From assembly GCA_025352235.1 (NCBI GenBank), contig JANXTU010000045.1, positions 1-33,574 of the forward strand: 33,574 nt of DNA. The letters run 5' to 3'. The notes below the pieces were generated by a model, which ran no database searches, was not told where the DNA came from, and was given only the letters and a program-made list of their open reading frames with translations. A program made the position numbers and the translations under genes. The stretch comes from Fimbriiglobus sp. (GTDB lineage Bacteria > Planctomycetota > Planctomycetia > Gemmatales > Gemmataceae). Shown here piece after piece: positions 1-8,332 of the stretch; positions within the stretch are counted from its first letter, which is position 1, and each line of letters begins with the position of its first letter.

Positions 1-1
1 T

Positions 2-124
2 CAAATCGAACGTCTGTTCAATCGGCTCAAGAACTGTCGACGCGTGGCGACTCGTTACGAGAAATCCGCCCGCAACTTCTTGGCCATGCTCCAACTCGCC
101 GGCACCATGCTCTGGCTCGCATAA
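2..124 (+). CDS. C-terminal end of an IS5-type DDE transposase (cut by window edge)
   Basis: The frame is open from the first complete codon to TAA at 122-124 and encodes 40 residues beginning QIERLFNRLK and continuing RRVATRYEK. This is the C-terminal signature of IS5/IS4-group DDE transposases: the E of IERLF is the catalytic glutamate, followed by the R(L)K and ATRYEK block. In intact family members it sits about 40 residues from the end, so the tail looks complete and only the upstream part lies outside the window. The element's right end should fall within about 30 bp after the stop, but I could not identify the terminal inverted repeat without the other end. It lies 118 bp upstream of a large surface-protein gene. 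Confidence 0.75.
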   Translation, partial: QIERLFNRLKNCRRVATRYEKSARNFLAMLQLAGTMLWLA

Positions 125-242
125 ATGTCAACAGTGCCTACACCTTTCACGCTGGGCATCCTTATTTATTTAAAAACTACAAAAGTTCGCTTCCGACGCG
201 AACCCTGACTCATCCCCACTCCGTCACTGCGAGGTCTGCGAC

Positions 243-3200
243 ATGATGATGACTCACTGGCTGAAGCAGCTCGCCGCACCGCACCGCACCGCACGGAGCA
301 GCAAGCTCCGGCTGGAATCTCTCGAAGATCGAACGACGCCCACGCAGCTCGCATACGGACTCTTTGACACCGCCGTGGATGGCACGGGCGCGATCTTGAC
401 CAGCGGGGTCGATACCCACTACACGATTACCGGGAACCCAGACGGGAGCGGCCCCGACGCCGACATCACCAGTCGTTTCGGCACCGGCTACATCTCCCCG
501 AATGCGAGCGGACTCGTCGGCAGCGGTGGCCACTATCTGTATGAGACCACGTTCACCATACCGGTCGGAACGACCCTAACTGGGGCCACTTTGTCCGGTC
601 TAATCACCGCATCTATAATCGTTCACGGCATCCGCATCGACGGTGTCTCGGCCGCTTCGACGCCCTCTCTGCCAGTCTATGTGGGCTACGCCCCGGCGAA
701 ACCGTTCAGCGTCGGCATTTCCGGACTTTCCACCGGTAGCCACACTCTAACCTTCGTCATCGCCAACCCGGTGGGCGGCAGTGAGGAGCTGAAGGTGTCG
801 AACCTCGTGCTGAACGTCGCCCCGCGGGCCGATGCTGCGGCTCCCCCGGTGCTCACGGGCAGCGGTTCCGTGACGAGTGCGCTCGCCGGCGGTGCTGGGA
901 TCGCGGTCGATCCGAATCTCACGATCACCGGTGCCACCGGGAACCTCGCGTCCGCTTCGGTCGCGATCACCAGGAACCTCGACGTCACGGAAGACCGGCT
1001 CCTGTTCACGAATCAAAACGGCATCACCGGCAGCTACAACACGGCCAACGGCGTCCTCACTCTGACCGGCACCGCTACCGTCGCCCAATACGAAACCGCT
1101 CTCCGCTCGGTGCAGTACCAGAACATCGACGGTGCGAACCCGAGTTTCACCGCCCGCATGATCACGTTCTCCTTCGTGCCGCCGGGCGCCTACGTCGACC
1201 CGACGAGCGGCCACTTCTATGAATTCGTCTCCGCTCCGAGCATCAACTGGGGCGCGGCCGAAGCGGCCGCATCGGGGCGTACTATCTTCGGCCTCCAGGG
1301 CTACTTGGCGACTCTTCGCTCGGACGCCGAGAACAGCTTCGCGGCCACGAAAGCGGGCGCCGCAGACGCCTGGATCGGGGCCAGCGATGCGGCCAGCGAA
1401 GGGGTTTGGCAGTGGGCGACCGGGCCGGACGCGGGGATCCAGTTCTGGCAGGGTCTCAGCGGCGGGTCTACTGTCGGTGGCGAATATAACAACTGGACCA
1501 GCACCCAACCGAACGACAGCGGCGGACAGGACTACGCCCACCTCCGGCCGAATGCGCGGTGGAACGACTTAGTCCAAACCGAATCCGTCGCAGGGTATGT
1601 CGTCGAGTACGGCGGCTCGGTCAACGATCCGTCGCTCCAACTGACTTCGGACGCGTTTGTCGTAGTGGTCGGCCCGTCGGTCACCAGTCCGGCCACCGCG
1701 ACGTCGGTCAACGCCGCGACGTTCTCCATCACCGGGGCGGCCGAGGCCGGCAGCTTGGTGCAGATCTACCTCGACGTGAACAACAACGGCGTCATCGACG
1801 TCGGCGACACGGTGGTGAGCCAGCAGCAGCTCGGCACCGGCACGGCCTTCAATATTGTCACGCCCTTGACGCAGGACGCCGCCAACAACTTCCTCGTCAC
1901 CGCGACAAGCGCCGGCGATGCCATGAGCCCACCGACCGAGAGCGCACCGACCGACGTGCCGACGATCACCGAAGACTCGATCGCACCGGTCGACCCGACG
2001 GTCACCAGTCCGGCCACCGCGACTTCGGTCAACGCCGCGACGTTCCCCATCACCGGGACGGCCGAGGCCGGAAGCCTGGTGCGCGTCTACATCGACGTGA
2101 ACATCAACGACGTCATCGACGCCGGCGACACGGTGGTGAGCCAGCAGCAGCTCAGCGCCGGCGCCACGGCCTTCAGCGTCGCCACACCCCTGACGCAGGA
2201 CGCCGCCAACAACTTCCTCGTCACCGCGACGGATGCGGTGAACAACCAGTCGACGCCGGTGGCTGTGTCGACGATCACCGAAGATTCGATCACACCGGTC
2301 GGTCCCACGGTCACCAGTCCGGCCGCCGCGACTTCGGTCAACGCCGCGACGTTCCCCATCACCGGGACGGCCGAGGCCGGAAGCCTGGTGCGCGTCTACA
2401 TCGATGTCAACAACAACGGCGTCATCGACGCCGGCGACACGGTGGTGAGCCAGCAGCAACTCGGCGTCGGCGCCACGGCCTTCAGCGTCACCACGCCGTT
2501 GACGCAGGACGCCGCCAACAACTTCCTCGTTAGGGCGACGGATGCGGCGAACAACCAGTCGACGCCGGTCGACGTTCCGACGATCACCGAAGATTCGATC
2601 ACACCGGTCGGTCCCACGGTCACCAGTCCGGCCACCGCGACGTCGGTCAACGCCGACTCATTCCCCATCACCGGGACGGCCGAGGCCGGCAGCTTGGTGC
2701 AGATCTACCTCGACGTGAACAACAACGGCGTCATCGACGGCGGCGACACGGTGGTGAGCCAGCAGCAACTCGGCGCCGCTGCGACCGCCTTCAATATCGC
2801 CACGCTCTTGACGCAGGACGCCGCCAACAACTTCCTGGTCACCGCGACGGACGCCGCCGGGAACGAGTCGCTCGCGACCGATGTCCCGACGATCACGGAG
2901 AACTCGTCGCCGCTCACCGGCGTGGTGTTCGTCGATGCGAACGCGGACGGCGTCCAGAACCCCGGCGAACGAGGCTTCCCGGGCGAAGACGTCTTCTTCG
3001 ACACGAATTCGAACGGACGACTCGATCCGGGCGAGCCGGTCGCCACCACCGACGCCGCGGGCCGCTACACGTTCCCGACGGTGCAGGTCGGGACATCGGG
3101 CGCCGTCGAAAGGCGACCGTCGTTCGCGAGCACCGATTCGACTCCCCGCGACGGCAACTTCGCCGCTGTGCCGGTCAGCCCCGTGGTGCCGGTCTTCCCG

Positions 3201-3917
3201 CAGCGGGACCTCTATCGTCAATCCAGTTCGGACGCGAACGAGAACTACGTCCGCGGACTCTACCGGACGATCCTCGGCCGCGAAGCGAGCGGACTGAATG
3301 TCGACGGCAGCGCCGAATTCACGACCTACACGCGGTTGCTGCCCGTCCTCGACTCGACCAACGCGGAAGCGCACGAAGCGGCCCGCCGCCAAGTCGCCCT
3401 GCTGATCTGGAACTCCGCAGAACACCGCAACTTGCAGGTCGATAGCTACTACCGCCAACTCCTCGGCCGCGAGCGGGCCGGCGAAGCGGCGAGCCAGGGT
3501 CACGTGGACGCCCTGCTGGCCGGAGTCGGCGAACTCGATGTCGTAGGCGGCATCCTGCAGTCGGCGGAATTCCTGAACCGCTTCTCCGACGCCGGAGAGC
3601 GGCTCCGCTTCCTCTTCGCCAACCTGCTCGGCGAGAGCCGGCCGAGGGATTTCGAACTCCATACGAACGGCATCGCATTCGATGCGGCCGCGCCTGGGAC
3701 ATCGCCGGAGGGAGTGATCCGCAGCGTGGTCTTCTCCGACGAATCGGTGTTCCGCCAGATCAATGGCATGTACCTCGCCTTCCTCCAGCGCGAAGTCGAC
3801 GAGGTCGGACTCCAGACGTGGTCCGACCTCGAGCGCTTGACCGATTCGCCGACGCTTCCCGGCGCGTATATCCTCGCCAACCCGGAGTTCTTCCTCAAAG
3901 TCAACGGCTCCGCCTGA
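243..3917 (+). CDS. Large secreted surface protein: C-type-lectin-like domain, four Ig-like repeats, SdrD-B-like domain, DUF4214 region
   Basis: 1224 residues. The start is the first of three ATGs, with GAGG at 231-234. Residues about 25-37 carry the tag KLRLESLEDRTTP that heads many giant secreted proteins of Gemmata-type planctomycetes. Residues about 319-460 resemble a C-type lectin fold (GHFYEF, WIGASD, WNDL, GYVVEYG). Residues 478-890 are four near-identical Ig-like repeats of about 103-107 residues, each with a DVNNNGVIDAGDTVV-type acidic loop that may bind calcium. Residues 891-948 are an SdrD-B/dockerin-like module (DANADGVQNPGERG, DTNSNGRLDPGE). From about 985 to the end are DUF4214-like helical repeats (YVRGLYRTILGRE, YYRQLLGRE, YLAFLQREVDEVG). 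There is no PEP-CTERM or LPXTG anchor. An adhesin or cell-surface matrix role is inferred. It is monocistronic and ends in a clear terminator. Confidence 0.85.
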   Translation: MMMTHWLKQLAAPHRTARSSKLRLESLEDRTTPTQLAYGLFDTAVDGTGAILTSGVDTHYTITGNPDGSGPDADITSRFGTGYISPNASGLVGSGGHYLYETTFTIPVGTTLTGATLSGLITASIIVHGIRIDGVSAASTPSLPVYVGYAPAKPFSVGISGLSTGSHTLTFVIANPVGGSEELKVSNLVLNVAPRADAAAPPVLTGSGSVTSALAGGAGIAVDPNLTITGATGNLASASVAITRNLDVTEDRLLFTNQNGITGSYNTANGVLTLTGTATVAQYETALRSVQYQNIDGANPSFTARMITFSFVPPGAYVDPTSGHFYEFVSAPSINWGAAEAAASGRTIFGLQGYLATLRSDAENSFAATKAGAADAWIGASDAASEGVWQWATGPDAGIQFWQGLSGGSTVGGEYNNWTSTQPNDSGGQDYAHLRPNARWNDLVQTESVAGYVVEYGGSVNDPSLQLTSDAFVVVVGPSVTSPATATSVNAATFSITGAAEAGSLVQIYLDVNNNGVIDVGDTVVSQQQLGTGTAFNIVTPLTQDAANNFLVTATSAGDAMSPPTESAPTDVPTITEDSIAPVDPTVTSPATATSVNAATFPITGTAEAGSLVRVYIDVNINDVIDAGDTVVSQQQLSAGATAFSVATPLTQDAANNFLVTATDAVNNQSTPVAVSTITEDSITPVGPTVTSPAAATSVNAATFPITGTAEAGSLVRVYIDVNNNGVIDAGDTVVSQQQLGVGATAFSVTTPLTQDAANNFLVRATDAANNQSTPVDVPTITEDSITPVGPTVTSPATATSVNADSFPITGTAEAGSLVQIYLDVNNNGVIDGGDTVVSQQQLGAAATAFNIATLLTQDAANNFLVTATDAAGNESLATDVPTITENSSPLTGVVFVDANADGVQNPGERGFPGEDVFFDTNSNGRLDPGEPVATTDAAGRYTFPTVQVGTSGAVERRPSFASTDSTPRDGNFAAVPVSPVVPVFPQRDLYRQSSSDANENYVRGLYRTILGREASGLNVDGSAEFTTYTRLLPVLDSTNAEAHEAARRQVALLIWNSAEHRNLQVDSYYRQLLGRERAGEAASQGHVDALLAGVGELDVVGGILQSAEFLNRFSDAGERLRFLFANLLGESRPRDFELHTNGIAFDAAAPGTSPEGVIRSVVFSDESVFRQINGMYLAFLQREVDEVGLQTWSDLERLTDSPTLPGAYILANPEFFLKVNGSA
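1674..2912 (+). repeat. Four tandem ~309-bp repeats inside the surface-protein gene
   Basis: Units begin at 1674, 1995, 2304 and 2613, each at the codons for P-(T/S)-V-T-S-P-A. Spacings are 321, 309 and 309 bp. Long stretches are identical at the DNA level between units 2 and 3, for example the region coding TFPITGTAEAGSLVRVYID, which points to recent duplication or gene conversion rather than old divergence. The first unit has a 12-bp insertion. The fourth unit runs into the SdrD-B-like domain at about 2913. Confidence 0.9.
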
Positions 3918-3942
3918 GCGGGAGCCGAACGGTGAAATGGCG

Positions 3943-3974
3943 AACGCGGGTCGAACTCTCGGCCCGCGTTTTTT
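3943..3974 (+). terminator. Rho-independent terminator of the surface-protein gene
   Basis: A 12-bp stem (3943-3954 pairs with 3959-3970, one G-T wobble) with a 4-nt ACTC loop is followed directly by a run of T ending at 3974. It lies 25 bp after the stop codon of the upstream gene. The T-run is on the plus strand only, so it serves the surface-protein gene and not the convergent TerC gene that ends at 4002. Confidence 0.9.
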
Positions 3975-4001
3975 CGTTTCTCCCGCGGCGCACCGGCACC
4001 A

Positions 4002-5159
4002 TTACGGACGCAGACGGGTGTTGATGAATTCGACCAAGACGGCGAAGGCCATGGCGAAGTAGATGTAGCCTTTGTCGATGTGCTGCCCCAACCCTTCGGC
4101 GACGAGCAGCACGCCGATGAGGATGAGGAAGCTGAGCGCCAGGATTTTCACGGTCGGGTACTTCTCGACGAACCGGCTGATCGGTTCCGCGAAGGCGAGC
4201 ATGATGAGCACCGCGATGACCATGGCCGTGACCATGACCCAGAGCTGATCGACCATACCGACGGCGGTGATGACGGAATCGAGCGAGAAGACGATGTCGA
4301 TGATGGCGATCTGGACGATGACCGACGCGAAGCTCGCGGCGGTTTTCACCGCCGACGATTCGGTTTGCTTGGCGTCCTTCACTTTTTCGTGCATCTCGAA
4401 GGTGCTCTTCCCGATCAAGAACGTCCCGCCGACGAGCAGGATCAGGTCGCGCCACGAAATCCCGCGTGCCTCGTGATTGTCGAAGAAGGGCAACTCGGGC
4501 AATTCGAACAGCGGCTTGGTCAACCCGAGCAAGAACGACAGCGTCGCGAGCAGCGCCAGCCTTGTGACGAGCGCGGCGCCTAATCCAATGCGCCGGCCCA
4601 TACGCTGCTGCTCGGCCGGGAGCTTGCCGGAGATGATCGCGAGGAAAATGACGTTGTCGATGCCGAGGACGACTTCCATGAGCGTGAGCGTGACGAGGCC
4701 GACGATCGCGGCGAGCAGGCTGAAATCGCCGGGCTTGGAGAATTTGACTTTCAACCCGGTTGCGAGGGGCAATTGCCGGATTTCCGCGCCGTCCTGGACG
4801 GGGAGTTGGGCCGTGAGCAACTGCCCGTGGAAGAGATGGCCGTCGTTGAGTTCGATGGTGGCGCTGACGGTGTCGCCTTCGACTTTGTCGATGGTGAGTT
4901 GTTTCATTTTGGCCGTGTCGAACTCGACGAGTCCGTAGTTCGGCTTGAGCTTCACCGAGGCGAACATCGGCTCGCCCTCGAACTTGGCCGGCGAGGCCCC
5001 CTCGGGCATGTCCACTTTCGCGCGGACGCCTTCGACGACGCCGAGTTTAGGAAGGAGCACCGGATCGGGTTCCGGGATCGCCCGAACGCGGCCTGTGACG
5101 ACCCACCCCGCGAGGAGGGCGAGGCTGAGGAGCAGCACGAAGCGGCGCGGGGAGAACAT
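4002..5159 (-). CDS. TerC-family integral membrane protein with an extra N-terminal exported domain
   Basis: 385 residues from ATG at 5159; a longer reading to 5276 is rejected because a signal peptide (MFSPRRFVLLLSLALLAGW) starts here, with GAGGA upstream. Residues about 32-150 form an exported beta-rich segment ending in a LNDGHLFHGQL-type strand pair. Residues about 155-385 are the TerC core: hydrophobic helices with the family's two acidic signatures, VVLGIDNVIF and IIDIVFSLDSVI, whose aspartates lie in membrane helices, then AFAEPISRF and VEFINTRLRP at the end. TerC/Alx/YceF-group proteins are linked to manganese or other metal handling and tellurite resistance. The N-terminal domain is not part of usual TerC proteins. 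It is divergent from the phosphatase gene, with a 101-bp spacer, and convergent with the surface-protein gene. Confidence 0.85.
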   Translation of the reverse strand: MFSPRRFVLLLSLALLAGWVVTGRVRAIPEPDPVLLPKLGVVEGVRAKVDMPEGASPAKFEGEPMFASVKLKPNYGLVEFDTAKMKQLTIDKVEGDTVSATIELNDGHLFHGQLLTAQLPVQDGAEIRQLPLATGLKVKFSKPGDFSLLAAIVGLVTLTLMEVVLGIDNVIFLAIISGKLPAEQQRMGRRIGLGAALVTRLALLATLSFLLGLTKPLFELPELPFFDNHEARGISWRDLILLVGGTFLIGKSTFEMHEKVKDAKQTESSAVKTAASFASVIVQIAIIDIVFSLDSVITAVGMVDQLWVMVTAMVIAVLIMLAFAEPISRFVEKYPTVKILALSFLILIGVLLVAEGLGQHIDKGYIYFAMAFAVLVEFINTRLRP

Positions 5160-5260
5160 CGTCGCGGATCCTCGGGGTTCGATTCCTGCTTGGCAATTGT
5201 TGTACCGACGGCGGGGAAAGCCCGCAACGCCGCGGCGGGGCGGTTCCGTATGATGACGGC

Positions 5261-6085
5261 ATGACACCCATCGCATCCTACCCGCTGGCCGAGTATCTCG
5301 AAACCGCCGTCGAGGCCGCGAAAATCGGCGCGGCGATCCTCGAAGACTGGCGCAGCAAGTTCCACGTCACCGAGAAGGAACGCAACAACCTCGTGACCGA
5401 GGCGGACATCGCGTCGCAGAAGGCGGTGCGGGCGCACTTGCTCGGGAAGTATCCGGATCACGCCTTCGTCGGTGAAGAGGATCACTTCGGCCACAGCATC
5501 GAAAGCACCCGGCCCACCGGCGACGCGCCGGCGTGGATCGTCGACCCACTCGACGGCACTTGCAATTACGTCCACGATCTCCCGGCGTACTGCGTTTCCA
5601 TCGGTCTGTGGCTCCATGGCGAGCCGGTCGTCGGCGTCATCCTCGACCCGCGCATGAAGGAAATCTTCACTTGCGCCAAGGGGCACGGGGCGTTCCTGAA
5701 CGGCCAGCCGATGCGGGTGAGCCAAACGGCGATGCTCGGCGACTCGCTGCTGTGCACGGGCTTCCCGTCGAACTACGAGACGCAACTGCGGAACCTCGAA
5801 GCGTGGAAGCGAGTCGCCAAGCATTCGCAATCGATCCGCCGCACCGGTTCGACGGCCCTCAACTTGGCCTACGTCGCTTGCGGTCGGCTCGACGGCTACT
5901 GGGCCTACGACAACTGGAGCTGGGATGTCGCGGCCGGGGCGGCGCTGGTGCTCGAAGCGGGCGGGGCGATGAACGCGGCCGACGGGGCGCCGTTCGACCC
6001 CTTCCGCATGGACTGCTGCGCGACCAACGGGCGGGTGCAGGCGGAGTTGCTCGCGGCGCTGCGGGGCGAAGGGGCAGATCGATGA
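5261..6085 (+). CDS. Inositol-monophosphatase-family phosphatase
   Basis: 274 residues, the normal length for this family of Mg-dependent, Li-sensitive phosphatases, which includes inositol-1-phosphatase, histidinol-phosphatase HisN and CysQ-like enzymes. Metal ligands are visible: GEED at 71-74, DPLDGT at 95-100 (D95, D98; the usual form is DPIDGT) and WDVAAGAALVLEAGG with D222. The ATG at 5261 is the only start compatible with the frame near the fold's first helix; the Shine-Dalgarno is weak. The stop overlaps the next start (ATGA at 6082-6085), so the downstream cysteine-cluster gene is translationally coupled. The actual substrate cannot be told from sequence; inositol phosphate, histidinol phosphate and PAP are all possible. 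Confidence 0.9.
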   Translation: MTPIASYPLAEYLETAVEAAKIGAAILEDWRSKFHVTEKERNNLVTEADIASQKAVRAHLLGKYPDHAFVGEEDHFGHSIESTRPTGDAPAWIVDPLDGTCNYVHDLPAYCVSIGLWLHGEPVVGVILDPRMKEIFTCAKGHGAFLNGQPMRVSQTAMLGDSLLCTGFPSNYETQLRNLEAWKRVAKHSQSIRRTGSTALNLAYVACGRLDGYWAYDNWSWDVAAGAALVLEAGGAMNAADGAPFDPFRMDCCATNGRVQAELLAALRGEGADR

Positions 6086-6501
6086 CACCCGCCGAACAAC
6101 CTTGGTTCCAAGACGGGCTGCGCTTCGAGTGCACGCAGTGTGGGAAGTGCTGCACCGGCGAGCCGGGGTTCGTCTGGGTGAACGACGAGGAGATTGACAA
6201 GCTGGCCAAATTCCGCGGCGATGTCCGGCACGAGTTCATCGCGCTGTACACCAAGAAGTCGCGCGGCAAGGTGACACTGCGCGAAAAGGCCGACGGGGCC
6301 TGCGTCTTCTACGATGCCGAGCGTGGCTGCACCGTCTACTCGGTGCGGCCCCGCCAGTGCCGGACGTGGCCGTTTTGGGAGAGCAACCTCGAATCGCCCG
6401 AGGCGTGGGACCGCACCGAGGGCGACTGCCCCGGCTCCGGTCGCGGCGAACTGATCCCCGTCGAAGAGATTCTGCGCCGCGTCAAAGTCATCAAAATCTG
6501 A
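6082..6501 (+). CDS. YkgJ-type cysteine-cluster protein (first of a pair)
   Basis: 139 residues. The start codon overlaps the phosphatase stop (ATGA). An N-terminal C17-x2-C20-x2-C23-C24 cluster is followed by C74, C83 (GCTVYSVRP) and C93 (RQCRTWPFW). This is the CxxCxxCC zinc/iron-chelating domain family (YkgJ), common but biochemically poorly characterised. The conserved core 'C..Y..RP..CR.WPF' after the cluster is complete. It is followed by a second member of the family in an overlapping frame, so the phosphatase and two cluster proteins form one operon. A metal-binding role is known for the family; the partner is unknown. Confidence 0.88.
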   Translation: MTPAEQPWFQDGLRFECTQCGKCCTGEPGFVWVNDEEIDKLAKFRGDVRHEFIALYTKKSRGKVTLREKADGACVFYDAERGCTVYSVRPRQCRTWPFWESNLESPEAWDRTEGDCPGSGRGELIPVEEILRRVKVIKI

Positions 6502-6968
6502 TGGACCCCGAACTGCGAACCCGGGTGCTGGAGGTGTACGCCGAGGTCGATGCGGCCGTGGCCGCTGCGAAGCCGCGCTGCGATGCGTCGGGCCGCTGTT
6601 GCCGGTTCACCGAATACGGTCACACGCTGTTCCTCAGCCAATTCGAAGCGGACATCTTGCTGGAGACCGCCCCGGCTTACTCCAAGCCCGTGAGCCGGGA
6701 CTTCTGCCCCTTCCAAGTGCAGGGACTTTGCACCGCCCGCGAATCGCGCCCGCTCGGTTGCCGGATTTACTTCTGCGATCCGACTTTCCAAGAGCCGCAA
6801 CACGCGATCACCGAAGCCGCCGTGGCGAAGTTGAAGGCCATCGCCGACGAATATGATACGGGTTGGAACTACGCCCCGCTGCATACGATGCTGAATGCGG
6901 CTGAGCGCGCAGTCGGCGCGCCGGTATCGAATGCACGGATGCCGTTGAGCGTCTTGACTGATGTCTAA
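6501..6968 (+). CDS. YkgJ-type cysteine-cluster protein (second of a pair)
   Basis: 155 residues, starting at the ATG in the TGATG overlap with the previous stop. Cysteines C27, C33-C34, C69 (FCPF), C77 (GLCTARESRP), C87 (GCRIYFC) and C92 give a divergent version of the same cysteine-cluster fold. The first cluster is C-x5-CC instead of CxxCxxCC, so one metal ligand seems to have been lost or moved. An amphipathic C-terminal stretch (residues 100-145) is added. Family assignment is solid because of the 'C.....RP..CR.Y.C' core; function is unknown. No T-rich terminator is seen after it, only a weak 6-bp hairpin at 7008-7027. Confidence 0.82.
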   Translation: MDPELRTRVLEVYAEVDAAVAAAKPRCDASGRCCRFTEYGHTLFLSQFEADILLETAPAYSKPVSRDFCPFQVQGLCTARESRPLGCRIYFCDPTFQEPQHAITEAAVAKLKAIADEYDTGWNYAPLHTMLNAAERAVGAPVSNARMPLSVLTDV

Positions 6969-7064
6969 CATTCGACCGCTGATATCTGTTTAAAAATTAA
7001 CTTCCTCGACAACAGTCATCAGTTGTCAGGCTTCAGTTTTCAGTTCGAACAGGAGAACCTCATC

Positions 7065-8282
7065 ATGCGTCGGCTTCTCGCACTCGTTTGCATGTCCGCA
7101 TCCCTCCCGGCGTTCGCCGCGGATTGGCCGCAGTTCCTCGGGGCGAATCGCGATTCGACCTCGGCCGAAATCGTGCCGGCGTGGAAGGACAAACCGAAGG
7201 AAGTCTGGAGCGTCGCCGTCGGGGAAGCGCACAGCTCGCCGGTGGTCGCCAAGGGGATCGTCTACGCGTTTTATAAGCCGGCGAAGAAGGACGCCGATGC
7301 GCTCGCCGCGTTCGACGCCAAGACGGGCGAACGGCTCTGGGAGTCGAGCTATGAGCGGGCCAAGTTCCAGCCGCTCTTCGGCGAGGGGCCGCGCGGCACG
7401 CCGACGGTCGACGGGGATCGCGTTTACACCCTCGGCAACACCGGCGTGCTCGCCTGTTGGAACATCGCCAAGAAGGGCGAAGTCGTCTGGACGGTCGATA
7501 CCCTCAAAGATTTCAAGGCCAAGAACCTCGTCTTCGGGGCGAGCACCAGTCCGACGGTCGTCGGGGCGCACGTGATCATCATGGTCGGCGGCCAAGACGC
7601 GGGGATCGTCGGTTTCGACAAAGCCACCGGCAAAGTCGCGTGGCAATCGACCGGGGACACCCCGAGTTACGCATCGCCCATCACCGGGGGCACCGGCGAC
7701 AAAACCGAATTGATCTTCCTCACGAATTCGCACATCCGCAGCCTGAACGCGGGCGATGGCAAGGAACTCTGGAAGTTCCCATTCGTCGACAAACTGCTCG
7801 AGAGTTCGACGACGCCGGTGAAGGTCGGCGACCTCTACGTCGCGGGTTCGGTCATGTCCGGTTCGGTCGGGATCAAAATCGTCGACGGCGTGCCAAAGCA
7901 GGTTTGGAAGAACGACAAGCTAACGTGCTACTTCTCGACGCCCGTGGCCGTGGGCGAGTACCTTTACATGGTCAACGGCAAAGCCACCCTGACGAACGCC
8001 GCGATCACGCTGCGGTGCGTCGAAGCCAAGACAGGCAAGATCGCTTGGGAAAAGGGGAACGTCGGCAAGTATCACGCTGCCCTCGTGAAGACCGGCGACG
8101 GCAAACTCCTGTTCCTCGACGACGGCGGCCACCTCATGCTGCTCGAGCCGAACGCCAGAGAATACAAAGAGCTCGCCCGGGCTAAGGTGTGCGGCGAGAC
8201 TTGGGCCCACCCGGCCCTCAGCGATGGGAAGTTGTACCTGCGCGACGATCAGAAATTGATCGGCTTGCAAGTCGGGGAGTGA
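7065..8282 (+). CDS. Secreted PQQ-like (BamB-type) beta-propeller protein
   Basis: 405 residues. AGGAGA at 7051-7056 precedes ATG 7065 by 8 nt, and the first 19 residues (MRRLLALVCMSASLPAFAA) are a signal peptide cleaved before DWPQFLGANRDS. That WPQF-G-NRDG-type start is the hallmark of the exported PQQ-like propeller proteins abundant in planctomycetes. Repeated blades are visible as AFDAKTGERLW, GFDKATGKVAW, SLNAGDGKELW and CVEAKTGKIAW. The catalytic residues of true quinoprotein dehydrogenases are not evident, so it is probably a structural or binding propeller rather than an enzyme. An 82-bp leader separates it from the translationally coupled operon upstream. Confidence 0.88.
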   Translation: MRRLLALVCMSASLPAFAADWPQFLGANRDSTSAEIVPAWKDKPKEVWSVAVGEAHSSPVVAKGIVYAFYKPAKKDADALAAFDAKTGERLWESSYERAKFQPLFGEGPRGTPTVDGDRVYTLGNTGVLACWNIAKKGEVVWTVDTLKDFKAKNLVFGASTSPTVVGAHVIIMVGGQDAGIVGFDKATGKVAWQSTGDTPSYASPITGGTGDKTELIFLTNSHIRSLNAGDGKELWKFPFVDKLLESSTTPVKVGDLYVAGSVMSGSVGIKIVDGVPKQVWKNDKLTCYFSTPVAVGEYLYMVNGKATLTNAAITLRCVEAKTGKIAWEKGNVGKYHAALVKTGDGKLLFLDDGGHLMLLEPNAREYKELARAKVCGETWAHPALSDGKLYLRDDQKLIGLQVGE

Positions 8283-8287
8283 CTGGC

Positions 8288-8324
8288 GTAAGGGCGGGTG
8301 GGAGGCTTCGGAACCCGCCCTTAC
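8288..8324. terminator. Perfect 12-bp hairpin between convergent genes
   Basis: GTAAGGGCGGGT at 8288-8299 is the exact inverse complement of 8313-8324, with a 13-nt loop. It lies 5 bp after the propeller gene and 8 bp before the stop of the minus-strand secreted-protein gene, so it can end transcripts from both sides. There is no U-tract, unlike the hairpin at 3943-3974. Confidence 0.7.
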
Positions 8325-8332
8325 CATACCAA

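Noticed and set aside
1674-2912. CRISPR-like regular repeats
   Set aside because: The 309-bp period and open frame show protein repeats; there are no short repeats with unique spacers anywhere in the window.
5010-5276. N-terminal extension of the TerC gene upstream of 5159
   Set aside because: The extension lacks coding character and would hide the signal peptide; it also overlaps the start of the divergent phosphatase gene.
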